A stretch of 64,000 bases of DNA, from NCBI GenBank assembly GCA_964370605.1, contig CAYJJX010000003.1, forward strand, positions 1 to 64,000. The letters are read 5' to 3'. Position 1 is the stretch's first letter, and each line of letters opens with the position of its first letter. Under the pieces are notes generated by a model. That model made no database searches, was not told where the DNA came from, and worked only from the letters and a program-made list of their open reading frames with translations. Positions 26,786-35,679 of this stretch are shown one piece after another. The translations under genes and the position numbers were made by a program. This DNA is from CAYJBH01 sp964370605. GTDB taxonomy: Bacteria > Bacillota > Clostridia > Oscillospirales > Ruminococcaceae.

Positions 26786-28600
26786 ATGACGGATAAAATT
26801 TACACCGCAGACACACTTATTACAAAACGTCGAAACCAGTGGAGCTTTTTAAAAAGCGAAAAGGCAGACAGTGACCTGTGCAGGGCTTTTGCAATGGAAA
26901 TTGTACGAAATCCCAACCTCGTCAGTGAGCTTCGACACAAGCCGGAAAAATTGATCGAGATGATGTTTCTCATCCCAAACAAAAAACGCCAGACTGTGCC
27001 TTTCTTTTTGAATAAAGTACAGGCGGATTTTGTGAAACGTCTGCAAGAAGTGCGAGAAGACTATGACAACAAAAAGATAAGCTCAATGTCCATAATGGTG
27101 CTCAAGGGCAGGCAGCAAGGCTTCACCTCGCTTATCACCGCCTATCAACTTGCATGTACACTGCTCTCTCGTAACTTTGAGGGAATGACCGTCGCCGATG
27201 ATGTGCGAAACGCAGAGACCATCTTTGAGAACAAGGCAAAGTTTATATTAGATCGGTTGCCGAGCATTCTGCATCCGAGTGAAAAATATAATAATCGAAG
27301 AGAACTGCGATTCAGTAGGCTAAATTCCGGCTGGAATGTAGAAACGGCAGGCCGTCAACTCGGACGAAGCCGCACCATAAACTTTATCCATGGTTCAGAA
27401 TGCGCCTTCTGGAAATGCGGTATCGCTCCGGTACAGGCGGCACTTGGAGAGGCACTTACCCCGGACTGTATCAAAATATTTGAGAGCACTGCAAACGGCT
27501 TCAATGACTATCATGAAATGTGGCAGAGCGGTGCGCATGTAACATTGTTTTATCCATGGTGGTACACCGAGGAATATCGGCTGGAATTTGCAGATGCAAA
27601 TGAAAAACGCAGATTTAATGCGCGGCTTAAAAAGCGGGACAGTTGGCTGTACCGAAGGCTGAAATGGTTGAAAGAACAGGGGCTGTCGGCAGAGCAACTC
27701 TACTGGTATTCCGAAAAGTACAAGAGTTATCTCGACAAAAGTTTGATACGGCAGGAGTATCCGTGCAGTCCAGACGACGCATTTATTTCCTCCGGACGAT
27801 GTGTGTTTGATAACGAGGCGATAATGCAGCGCAAATCGACCCTCAAACCGCCCTTGAGCAGAGGAGAGTTTTCCTTTGAGCGTGCCTCGACCCTTGAGAA
27901 GCCTTGTAACACAAAGTATGTCGAGGGTTCAGGCGACACAATTATCTACAAAAAACCGGAGCCGGGAGTACCTTATGTTATCGGTGGAGACATCGCAGGA
28001 GAGGGAAGCGAGTGTTTTTGCGCGCAGGTGCTGGACAATCGAAGTGGTGAGCAGGTGGCAGTGTATCATACAGGGTATGACGAGGCCGCATATGCTCAGC
28101 AACTTTACTGTCTCGGTCGTTACTATAATGATGCCCTGATTGCAAGCGAGGTTAACACCGGAATCTATGCAAATGAGCTTCTTCGAAGTTGGGGGTATCC
28201 CAGAATGTTTAGGCGACAAAGGGTGGATAGATATTCCGGTCGAGACGAGCCGAGATATGGTTTCAAGACGACGTCTATTACACGTCCGCTCATAATTTCA
28301 GGATTTGTAACCTTCTGTAAGGAAGGACTTGAGTTGATTCATGACGAGGGAACACTGGACGAGATGCTAAGCTTCGTGCGAAATGAAAACGGACGAGAAG
28401 AACACAGGCGCGGCGCAACTGACGACAGAATTATGGCCTACTCCATCGCTCTTTTTGCCGGTGGTCAACAGAGTAAAATTGCTGTGCAACAGACGACTCA
28501 GAACCTCTATACGGCCGATATGCTCGAAGATTATCTGTCGGCTGACGAGGAGACACGTCAGATGATGAGGGGTAGGTTTGGAACGCCACAGGTCGAATGA
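26786..28600 (+). CDS. Phage terminase large subunit
   Basis: A 604-residue DNA-packaging motor. The ATPase domain has a deviant Walker A (LKGRQQGFTS, about residues 108-117) and a Walker B-like INFIHGSECAFW with the catalytic glutamate. The C-terminal RNase H-like nuclease begins GGDIAGEGSECFCAQVLD (first aspartate), continues with IASEVNTGIYANELL and ends with GATDDRIMAYSIAL (last aspartate). Length and order are normal, and both activities look intact. AAAGG lies about 11 bases upstream of the start. Confidence 0.92.
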   Translation: MTDKIYTADTLITKRRNQWSFLKSEKADSDLCRAFAMEIVRNPNLVSELRHKPEKLIEMMFLIPNKKRQTVPFFLNKVQADFVKRLQEVREDYDNKKISSMSIMVLKGRQQGFTSLITAYQLACTLLSRNFEGMTVADDVRNAETIFENKAKFILDRLPSILHPSEKYNNRRELRFSRLNSGWNVETAGRQLGRSRTINFIHGSECAFWKCGIAPVQAALGEALTPDCIKIFESTANGFNDYHEMWQSGAHVTLFYPWWYTEEYRLEFADANEKRRFNARLKKRDSWLYRRLKWLKEQGLSAEQLYWYSEKYKSYLDKSLIRQEYPCSPDDAFISSGRCVFDNEAIMQRKSTLKPPLSRGEFSFERASTLEKPCNTKYVEGSGDTIIYKKPEPGVPYVIGGDIAGEGSECFCAQVLDNRSGEQVAVYHTGYDEAAYAQQLYCLGRYYNDALIASEVNTGIYANELLRSWGYPRMFRRQRVDRYSGRDEPRYGFKTTSITRPLIISGFVTFCKEGLELIHDEGTLDEMLSFVRNENGREEHRRGATDDRIMAYSIALFAGGQQSKIAVQQTTQNLYTADMLEDYLSADEETRQMMRGRFGTPQVE

Positions 28601-28625
28601 ATAACAGAAAGGAATGGTTTTATCT

Positions 28626-30413
28626 ATGAAAAACATAACCGATTATTACAGGGAACGCTTTGAGGAGGCACTCGCCGAATTTGCGTTGTCACGAGAGCAT
28701 TTCGGCGAATGGCAGCGCCAATTCGAGGGCAGTCTCGATATTTCGGGGGGATCGCCGGCAAAGTTGTGTTATAACTTTACCAAGGAACTCATAGAGGCGC
28801 AGCTCAATCCGAATATTCCGATGCCGTTAGTAACCCCAAGGAACCCAACAGAACAAAACAGACGTTTGGCGCAGACGGTGGAGGCGATGATTCGTTGCGA
28901 GATGGATCGTATGCCGTTTGAGCGAATAAACGATCTGGAAGAACGGATCAGTAGAATCATGGGGGGTTCCGTGTTTTTGGTGGAGTGGGATAACAGTCTC
29001 AAAATCGGTGATGCTGTCGGCGGTTTGGCGGTTCGCTCGCTTTCACCGCTGGAGTTTATTCCACAACCCGGCGTCAATGATGTGGAAAGAATGGACTATT
29101 TCTTTTTGGTGTTCGACGATACAAAACGTCGTCTCTATGCCAGATACGGAATAGATGCAAGCGAAGTCGATCAGGACATGCGCCTGTCAGACGACCTTTC
29201 ACAGGAGCGTGTCACACAGGTCATATGCTATTTTAAAAATGAGGAGGGTGAACTCGGAGCGGTATCCTGGGCGGGAGATGTTACGCTTTTTTGTGACGAA
29301 AATTATCACCTGCGTAAAGTTTGGTGCTGCAAAGAATGTGGAGCGGTGCAAACGGGCGATCTGTGCAGTTGTGGCAGCAAAAAGTTTGAAAAAAGATCGG
29401 TGCGCTCCGACTATACTTCGGTGGTGACAAAGCCGAAACGAGATAAAAAAGGACGCGTGCTTCTTGAAGACGATGCTAGCCCTAGTCTTGAGACGACAGC
29501 CGTTCCTTATTATTCTCCAAAAAATTTCCCGGTTGCGGTACGCAAAAACAATTCATTGTTCGGCAGATTTTTTGGCGGCAGTGACTGTGAGGCAATCTCC
29601 GGCTTGCAACAACAGGCAAACAAGGCTCTGACAAAGATTGATGAAAAAATTGCCTGTAGTGGATACATCATGACCAAGCCGGACAACATGCAATTTGAGT
29701 TGACTAATAGAATGGGTCGCGTACTTTCTGTGACAGGTCCGGACCAGATCGAAATGCTCAAAAGTATTGCGTTTGAATTTGATGCAGACGCCGATTATCA
29801 GGTCATAGAGCGAAGCTATGAGATGGCACGTGCCGTGCTGGGAATTACAGACAGCTTTCTCGGTCGCTCCGATTCATCGGCAGTATCGGGAAAGGCGAAA
29901 GAGCTGTTGATGACAAGAAGTATCGGCATACAACAGGCAAAACAGATGCTGAAACATGCGGCATATGCCGACCTGTTCAAAAGCATGTTTGAGTTCATGC
30001 TCAGCTTCTCGGACGAACCGCGTTGCTATACTGCTACCGATGTTGATGGCAGACGTACCGAACTACATTTTGATCGCAAAGACTTTTTGAGAAGACATGC
30101 CGACGGGAGTTTGTACTATGAAGATGACTTTGTGTTCGGTGTGGACGAATCAGGAACAATTGCAAGCAATCGGAAATTCATGCTGGAAGATGTCCGCACC
30201 GATTTTGGACTCGGAGCATTTGGAAATCCCGACAAACCGGAGACCCTCTTGCTCTATTGGAAAGAAAAAGAAGCCCTCGGATATCCCAACGCAGGGCGGA
30301 TGGTTCATCACTGGACTCGTCAGGTTGAAGAATATGCGACGGGCAAAGAGTGGGATGAAATGTCCGAACTGCAAGAGCAGAATGAGACTGAACAACTATC
30401 GGGTAGAGCCTGA
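28626..30413 (+). CDS. Phage portal protein with an inserted zinc ribbon
   Basis: A 595-residue portal, the dodecameric ring at the capsid vertex through which DNA enters and leaves. It follows the terminase directly and has portal-like features: the RISRIMGGSVFLVEWDN strand region, a crown-side stretch with many charged residues, and a long stem helix near QQQANKALTKIDEKIA and AVSGKAKELLMTRSIG. Residues 234-249 carry a CxxC-x8-CxC cluster (CKEC...CSC), which looks like a zinc ribbon or knuckle inserted in the wing; that is unusual for portals. I prefer the ATG at 28626 because the one at 28614 overlaps the AAAGGA ribosome binding site. Confidence 0.85.
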   Translation: MKNITDYYRERFEEALAEFALSREHFGEWQRQFEGSLDISGGSPAKLCYNFTKELIEAQLNPNIPMPLVTPRNPTEQNRRLAQTVEAMIRCEMDRMPFERINDLEERISRIMGGSVFLVEWDNSLKIGDAVGGLAVRSLSPLEFIPQPGVNDVERMDYFFLVFDDTKRRLYARYGIDASEVDQDMRLSDDLSQERVTQVICYFKNEEGELGAVSWAGDVTLFCDENYHLRKVWCCKECGAVQTGDLCSCGSKKFEKRSVRSDYTSVVTKPKRDKKGRVLLEDDASPSLETTAVPYYSPKNFPVAVRKNNSLFGRFFGGSDCEAISGLQQQANKALTKIDEKIACSGYIMTKPDNMQFELTNRMGRVLSVTGPDQIEMLKSIAFEFDADADYQVIERSYEMARAVLGITDSFLGRSDSSAVSGKAKELLMTRSIGIQQAKQMLKHAAYADLFKSMFEFMLSFSDEPRCYTATDVDGRRTELHFDRKDFLRRHADGSLYYEDDFVFGVDESGTIASNRKFMLEDVRTDFGLGAFGNPDKPETLLLYWKEKEALGYPNAGRMVHHWTRQVEEYATGKEWDEMSELQEQNETEQLSGRA

Positions 30414-30525
30414 CGGAAACAGGACAGCGTTGGTTCAATATCATTGTTGTTCCAACATGAAATGTGCCGCTCAGGGTGTGATTTACCGCACAAACGAGAA
30501 GATTGAAGACAAAAAAAGGAGATGA
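30355..30525 (+). CDS. Small Ogr/Delta-like zinc-finger protein overlapping the portal gene
   Basis: A 56-residue basic protein in another frame, overlapping the last 59 bases of the portal gene. Its four metal ligands are arranged C-x2-C (C3, C6), then after 25 residues C-x4-C (C32, C37). The surrounding pattern, CPNC near the N-terminus and QYHCCSNMKC later, resembles the phage P2 Ogr / P4 Delta late-gene activators (C-x2-C-x22-C-x4-C with YHQCQN-x2-C). AAAGAG lies 4 bases upstream. If the resemblance is real, it would activate the late operon; it may also be just a small phage zinc ribbon. Confidence 0.6.
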   Translation: MKCPNCKSRMRLNNYRVEPDGNRTALVQYHCCSNMKCAAQGVIYRTNEKIEDKKRR

Positions 30526-30529
30526 GAGT

Positions 30530-31051
30530 ATGAATGAAAACGAATTTATGACCGCTGACTTGATTGATGAGGAATTGCTTGCAGAGCAGGACGAGCTCGA
30601 AACGTCGCTGTCGGAGCAGGAGACAGAGCAGACGGATGTCGACGTTGTCACGGGAAATCAACATCCGGTCGAGGATATTGAACAAAAGGTGTATGAGCGA
30701 CTGCTCAATACCGTGATGCAGGAACAGCGACAGGAGCAAAACCTTTTGAATATTCGTAAGATAGATTCGTCGGTTGAATCGCTGGACGAGTTGGGTGACG
30801 ACTTTTCAAAGTTGATGCAGACCGGAATGGTCGATGCGGTGACGGCGTATTATGCCACGGTGGGGCGGGGGACTGTCTATGCACCGCAGGGCGGCAAGGA
30901 ACATCTTGTAAAAAGCGGCGGTGCAGTCGGGGTGCCGACAGGCAAAGACATACCCCGAGATCAGCTCGCCGAGTGGCATGAAATGTTTCCCGAAGCGAAT
31001 ACAAAAACTTTGCGTGAGATTTATAATCACGCATTGGAAGCAGGGCGTTAG
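30530..31051 (+). CDS. Phage scaffold-like capsid assembly protein
   Basis: A 173-residue, strongly acidic and helical protein (MNENEFMTADLIDEELLAEQ...) between portal and capsid genes, the normal place of the scaffold. Its C-terminal part, GKDIPRDQLAEWHEMFP-x-NTKTLREIYNHAL, fits the small 'P-x-E-(L)-x-x-(Y/W)-x-x-x-x-P' helical module seen at the end of many scaffold proteins. AAGGAG lies 8 bases before the ATG, the best ribosome binding site in the operon, as expected for a protein needed in many copies. Confidence 0.72.
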   Translation: MNENEFMTADLIDEELLAEQDELETSLSEQETEQTDVDVVTGNQHPVEDIEQKVYERLLNTVMQEQRQEQNLLNIRKIDSSVESLDELGDDFSKLMQTGMVDAVTAYYATVGRGTVYAPQGGKEHLVKSGGAVGVPTGKDIPRDQLAEWHEMFPEANTKTLREIYNHALEAGR

Positions 31052-31213
31052 GGAATCGGGACATGTCGGTTTGACAAATGGCAGACCCAAAGAAAAATGC
31101 CGGTTTGAGACGTTGTTTCAAACATATGGTATTGTGTCGATGAGGTTTTTGTGCTTGATTTTGACATAATGCCGCGGCAGAACCGCACAACATGTGCAGA
31201 AAGGAATATTAAC

Positions 31214-32215
31214 ATGGCTGTAGAATTTTCAAAATCTTCGGGGCTGAATAACGGTCTTTACAAGGACGTCGATCTGAGATTGACCGCGATTATCCAGCAG
31301 ACTGAAATCGCTCCTACCAAGGACGATGCACTGGTAAACGCACTTTTCAACGTGAAAAAGTCAAAACGCTACGCCGAAAAAGTTTCGTCTTTGACGTCGT
31401 TTTCTGACTTTGACATCGTGGCTGAGGGCGCGGACTATGTTCTAGACGACGTGCAGGAGGGTTACTCCAAGTTGATCGATCATCGTCAGTTCATAAAAGG
31501 TTTCAAGATTACCGCCGAAATGGCGGAAGACGAGCTTTTGAACGAGGCGAAGGTTGCCGCTGCAAACTTTGTACGTGCCTACAAACGAAGCAGAGCAAAC
31601 TTTGCAACCACAGCGCTGGCAGCGGAGGGGGCATCCTTTACCTTCGGCACAAAGTCTATCGACAAGACCACCGGTGACGCAAAAGGACTTTTTGCCACCG
31701 ACCATCCGCTCAAAAAGGACTCCGATACGACACAATCGAATGTCTATACCAATGAGTTCGGAACCGATGACAAAATATTGTCACGCCTTGCAAACATTGG
31801 TCGTAACTTCACTACCGAAGGCGGTTTTGCACAAGGGTTTGAATTTGATACCATCATAATCCCCGGAAACTGCCCGAATCTTGAGCGCAACGTCAGGGCG
31901 GTGGTCGGATCGGAACTTCAGGTTGGTAGTAGCAACAACGACATCAACGTGTCGCATAACCGCTACAAGCTGATCGTCAACCATCGCTGGATCGCCGCCA
32001 GTGATACAGAACCGTTCATGATCATGTCCACTGAGGCGAATCGTGAGCTTCTCGGAAATGTGTTTTATGACAGAATTCCGCTCACCGTCATACGTGACGT
32101 AATCACAAAATCACACAGCATTGAGTATTCCGGTCGTTTCAGAGCGAGTGTCGGTTTCAATAACTGGCGCCATATCATTCTGGGCGGTGCGAAGCTCGGC
32201 ACAACATTGACCTAA
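31214..32215 (+). CDS. Phage major capsid protein
   Basis: A 333-residue protein that I take to be the HK97-fold shell subunit, from its place after the scaffold, its size, and features such as the N-terminal arm, the QFIKGFKITAEMAEDEL spine-helix region, an RSRANFATTALAAEG segment, and a closing strand pattern (IEYSGRFRASVGFNNWRHI). The start at 31214 (MAVEFSKSSG) has AAAGG 8 bases upstream; an earlier codon at 31151 has none. No decoration or protease gene is present, so maturation, if any, would not need prohead proteolysis. Confidence 0.85.
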   Translation: MAVEFSKSSGLNNGLYKDVDLRLTAIIQQTEIAPTKDDALVNALFNVKKSKRYAEKVSSLTSFSDFDIVAEGADYVLDDVQEGYSKLIDHRQFIKGFKITAEMAEDELLNEAKVAAANFVRAYKRSRANFATTALAAEGASFTFGTKSIDKTTGDAKGLFATDHPLKKDSDTTQSNVYTNEFGTDDKILSRLANIGRNFTTEGGFAQGFEFDTIIIPGNCPNLERNVRAVVGSELQVGSSNNDINVSHNRYKLIVNHRWIAASDTEPFMIMSTEANRELLGNVFYDRIPLTVIRDVITKSHSIEYSGRFRASVGFNNWRHIILGGAKLGTTLT

Positions 32216-32220
32216 ATGCC

Positions 32221-32385
32221 ATGGTTAAATCAGGATTGAAGGTGGGCGACACCTTTGTGGAAAACGGATGTGAATATGTGGTGCTGTCGGTTAATGCCGA
32301 CAACAGTTATGTTTCGCAGATGGTTGAACACAAAGACGCCGAAAAACCGAAAAGGGCAAGAAAACAGGTCGATCGGGTGAAATAG
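32221..32385 (+). CDS. Small protein with a basic tail after the capsid gene
   Basis: A 54-residue ORF starting 5 bases after the capsid stop codon. It has a KVGDTFVENG...YVVLSV beta-hairpin-like part, reminiscent of small SH3-like folds, and a lysine/arginine-rich end (EKPKRARKQVDRVK). There is no clear ribosome binding site, so it would rely on coupling to capsid translation. It could be a head protein or a DNA-binding internal protein; I cannot assign it. Confidence 0.6.
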   Translation: MVKSGLKVGDTFVENGCEYVVLSVNADNSYVSQMVEHKDAEKPKRARKQVDRVK

Positions 32386-32479
32386 TCATCTGACATTGCA
32401 ACCTCTGGCGACAAAAGTATTTGACGACAGGGGTTGCAAACAAAAAGCACATTTGTGCGGAAAGGAACGGATAAATACT

Positions 32480-33364
32480 ATGTCGATAACGTGGGGACGC
32501 CTTAAAAAAGAGGTGTTGGCACTCGGGTTTGAGAGTGATGCGGTCTATGACAGTTATCGTGATAACTTCATAACTGCCGCGAATTCCGCTCTTGATATTC
32601 TAAGCGAAACTGTAAGACCGCTCGACGGTGTGGTGAGCATGTACCGACATCCGGCAAAAAACCTGCTCGGCAATAGCGGTGTGGCGATACACGACGACTC
32701 AGGATCACCAACCTATGGCGCACAGGGCGTGAGGGCTTTTTACTTTGAATGCGATGCAAACGGAACTGCCGTTATCACCGACGATGAAAAAGAGACACGC
32801 ATTGCATTGGTGTCAAACGGTGAATTTGTTGCCTATAAAGGCTTTGCGACCGGTAATGTAGAGCTTCGTTTTGAAGGCGAGTTTGAGTTTGCTGTGAAAA
32901 ATGTAGCGATGTACGGCAGCTTGAAAGGCGATACAGAGAGCGATATTCCAAGCTTTGGCGATAAGGTTCCATATGATATGTCGTCGCTGGTCGGGGAATG
33001 TTTTTTGGGATTTGTGTCGAGTCCGATTCGCTGTTTGAAAGATGGGGTTTTGATGCCGCTGGATGGTGGTGAGGTAGCAGACGGTACGGCATATCTACCC
33101 TATGATTTTGAAGGTGAGTTTAAAATTTTCTATCGACGTCGCCATCGGCTGATCACCGAAGCTACTCAGGACGATGAGATCATAGAGATTGCAAGCGGAC
33201 TTGAGACGCTGCTTCCGCTATTGATGGCAAATCGAATTTGGCTGGACGACGACGAACGCAAGGCAACCTTCTACTGGAATAAGTACGAGATACTTCGAAG
33301 CCGCCTAAGGCTGGACAGCACATCGTCTTACGACACGGAGTTTGTAAACGAGCGAGGTTGGTGA
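32480..33364 (+). CDS. Phage head-to-tail adaptor candidate with an inserted beta-sandwich
   Basis: A 294-residue protein with helical ends and a beta-rich middle. The N-terminal helices (WGRLKKEVLALGF...YRDNFITAANSALDIL) and C-terminal helices (GLETLLPLLMANRIW-DDDERKATFYWNKYEILRSRL) together resemble adaptor/connector proteins that dock under the portal. Residues about 84-148 (RAFYFECDANG...VELRFEGEFEFAVKNVAMY) look like a jelly-roll of the carbohydrate-binding, galactose-binding-like kind, inserted between them. AAAGGA lies about 12 bases before the ATG at 32480. The role is inferred from order (capsid, adaptor, nozzle) and pattern. Confidence 0.6.
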   Translation: MSITWGRLKKEVLALGFESDAVYDSYRDNFITAANSALDILSETVRPLDGVVSMYRHPAKNLLGNSGVAIHDDSGSPTYGAQGVRAFYFECDANGTAVITDDEKETRIALVSNGEFVAYKGFATGNVELRFEGEFEFAVKNVAMYGSLKGDTESDIPSFGDKVPYDMSSLVGECFLGFVSSPIRCLKDGVLMPLDGGEVADGTAYLPYDFEGEFKIFYRRRHRLITEATQDDEIIEIASGLETLLPLLMANRIWLDDDERKATFYWNKYEILRSRLRLDSTSSYDTEFVNERGW

Positions 33365-33391
33365 CAAAGACACCGGAAAGGAACGGTCAAA

Positions 33392-35290
33392 ATGGAAATT
33401 TTAACATTACCGCAATCGCCGAAGTCGCAGGATACCGTCTATGGCAACTTTAAAGGCGTAAACTTTTCCGCCACAGCCTTGACGGTGGACAGAGACAGGG
33501 CACCATATGCCGAAAATATGATCGGCGACACGTCGGGTCTGCCGGAAAAGCGCCATGGATTCAAAAGGGTATGTTCGCTCGGCGGCCGCATAAACGGAAT
33601 ACACAACTGTAACGTCGGTGTAGATCGTCATATGCTGGTTCACAGCGCAACCAACATCTATCGGGTTTTCCCTGATGGTTCGGCGGAGCCGTCACTACTC
33701 ATATCCGATGTCAACGATGCAAAAAGCACCTGCGTTTCCTATCTGCTTGGCAACAAGAATATATCTATCATTATGACGGGCAGAGAATGGCTGGCATACG
33801 ATGGGGTTGAGATTGTCGATGTCGACGAGATTGTGACGGTGCCGATGGTCATCGAACGTGCAGACGGGGGTAATTTTATTACGGCACACCACCCTCGCAA
33901 TATTTTGACACGAAGAGTCAAAGAAGGCTTTTTTTCAATCGGAGGTGCGATTGAGCTCAAGGTTGGCGGTGTGGTGGATATGTCAAAGCCATATTTTGTA
34001 GAGGTCAGCAATTTTAGCTACGACACAAGGACAAGTACGATTGAAACGGTGCCGTGGAACAGATATTACTTTGATCCGGCAACAAAGACACTGTCGCTAA
34101 ATGTCGATATCGATCTTGCACCGGGCGGATATGACTGCAACGTGTTTTTTAATTATTATGATGCAGAGCAGGTGGAGAGTCCGCTCAGGAGTTGCAGTAT
34201 TGCCACTTTTTATGGGCCGGACGGAGAGGATCGTCTCTTTATATCGGGAAATCCCGATCAACCGGCTTGTGATTGGAGTAGCAATAAGGGTGATCCTCTG
34301 TTTTTTCTTGAGGAAAACCGCGTTGCATTTGGCGATCAGAACTATCGGATAATGGGATATCAGAAGATCGGTACAGATCTTTTAGTCGTGAAAGAGGATA
34401 CCGGAAAAGATGTTTCGCTTTATCGAAGGAGCTACCGTACAGTGTCGCAAGAAACTGTTTTTGAAATCACTGCCGGAATGAGCGGCGCGGGTGCGGTGTC
34501 TACCGATTGTTTTGCATCGCTACAGGATGAGCCTATGTTTTTATCTCGAACCGGCGTGTTGGCAATTACTACCGACACCATCAATTCCGAGAGAACATTG
34601 CAAAATCGCTCCTATTTTATCGATGCAAAACTGCTCGCAGAACCGAATCCGGAGGAGGCGTGTGCTGTAAATTATCGAAGTTTTTATATCGTAGGAATAG
34701 GCGAAAACATGTATCTGCTGGACAATCGACATCGAACCGATGCATCGTTTGAAAACTCACAGTTCGTCTATGATGGTTACTATTGGACCGGTGTCGGAGC
34801 AAGGAGAATGGTGGTAGAGCTCGGTGAGCTATATGTCGGAACGCCGGACGGAAGGGTTCTTCGTATGGTGAGCGATCTGAATGATCCGGAATGTTGGTTG
34901 GACGATGGAGTTCCGATCAGAGCCATTTGGGAGACACGGTGTGACGATGACGACCTGCCAAACAAAACAAAAACAATGCAGAAAAAGGGCGGAGTGATCG
35001 TGCTGAAAGATTATGCAAGGACGTCGGCGACCATATCGGTATCGGCAGACGGAGGCGAATATGAAGTGGTAGACGAGGTGTTTTTCGCGAGAATGGACTT
35101 TGAGGATTTTAACTTTGATGACCTGAGCTTTTCCACCGCAATCGATCCGCAACGCTTTCACTTCAACAAGAAGGTTAAACGATACACCACCTTGCAGTTT
35201 CGCGTGGAAAATGCCGATGGAAATGAAGGGTTTGGCGTATATCAACTTGCGAAAACTTTCAGCGAAGAGGGCTTTTCAAAAGACAAATAG
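33392..35290 (+). CDS. Podovirus-type tail nozzle protein (P22 gp10 / T7 gp12-like)
   Basis: A 632-residue beta-rich protein. The opening, about residues 15-55 (GVNFSATALTVDRDRAPYAENMIGD then GLPEKRHGF), has the 'NM-x-D-x-G-x-L-x-KR-x-G' pattern that begins many short-tail nozzle proteins, and the middle has their repeated 'G-x-DLLVVKED-x-x-x-VSLYRR' blades. P22 gp10 and T7 gp12 form the hexameric nozzle of short-tailed phages. No signal peptide or membrane segment is seen. The call rests on sequence pattern and gene order; a profile search would settle it. Confidence 0.68.
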   Translation: MEILTLPQSPKSQDTVYGNFKGVNFSATALTVDRDRAPYAENMIGDTSGLPEKRHGFKRVCSLGGRINGIHNCNVGVDRHMLVHSATNIYRVFPDGSAEPSLLISDVNDAKSTCVSYLLGNKNISIIMTGREWLAYDGVEIVDVDEIVTVPMVIERADGGNFITAHHPRNILTRRVKEGFFSIGGAIELKVGGVVDMSKPYFVEVSNFSYDTRTSTIETVPWNRYYFDPATKTLSLNVDIDLAPGGYDCNVFFNYYDAEQVESPLRSCSIATFYGPDGEDRLFISGNPDQPACDWSSNKGDPLFFLEENRVAFGDQNYRIMGYQKIGTDLLVVKEDTGKDVSLYRRSYRTVSQETVFEITAGMSGAGAVSTDCFASLQDEPMFLSRTGVLAITTDTINSERTLQNRSYFIDAKLLAEPNPEEACAVNYRSFYIVGIGENMYLLDNRHRTDASFENSQFVYDGYYWTGVGARRMVVELGELYVGTPDGRVLRMVSDLNDPECWLDDGVPIRAIWETRCDDDDLPNKTKTMQKKGGVIVLKDYARTSATISVSADGGEYEVVDEVFFARMDFEDFNFDDLSFSTAIDPQRFHFNKKVKRYTTLQFRVENADGNEGFGVYQLAKTFSEEGFSKDK

Positions 35291-35360
35291 GTGGCATTTT
35301 ATGGGGCGCTGATGTTTTTGGCCGAATAAAACAAAAACGATATATGGAAAGGACGAAAAA

Positions 35361-35585
35361 ATGATTGCGGAACAAACAATTACACAACAAGAGATAGAAG
35401 GACACCGTTTAGAGGGCGTAAAACTCCACTGGAGAGGGGAGTCGAGAGAACTTCAACAGATGTTCGACCGACTGCCGCTGCTGGCAATCGCAAGACACAA
35501 TTCGCTGGTACAAGCAATCGTGCTTCAGAATGAGCAATACGAACAGCGCATAGCCCATCTTGAGCAGCAGCTGTCTCAGGGTTGA
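35361..35585 (+). CDS. Small coiled-coil protein of the phage tail region
   Basis: A 74-residue protein with GAAAGGA 7 bases before the ATG. The C-terminal half (VQAIVLQNEQYEQRIAHLEQQLSQ) is predicted coiled coil. It sits between nozzle and lysin, where a tail needle, plug or lysis accessory protein might be expected. I do not recognise it. Confidence 0.6.
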   Translation: MIAEQTITQQEIEGHRLEGVKLHWRGESRELQQMFDRLPLLAIARHNSLVQAIVLQNEQYEQRIAHLEQQLSQG

Positions 35586-35679
35586 TGAACTCAAGAGATG
35601 AAAATCATAGCAAAATGTTTGCTAGTCGCATATAGTGTATTACTGTTACATTTATGTTAAGAAAGGTTTGGTCACAGTT

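Noticed and set aside
30097..30354. Longer N-terminal extension of the Ogr/Delta-like frame inside the portal gene
   Set aside because: This part has no ribosome binding site and no protein-like pattern; only the part from 30355 carries the cysteine motif.
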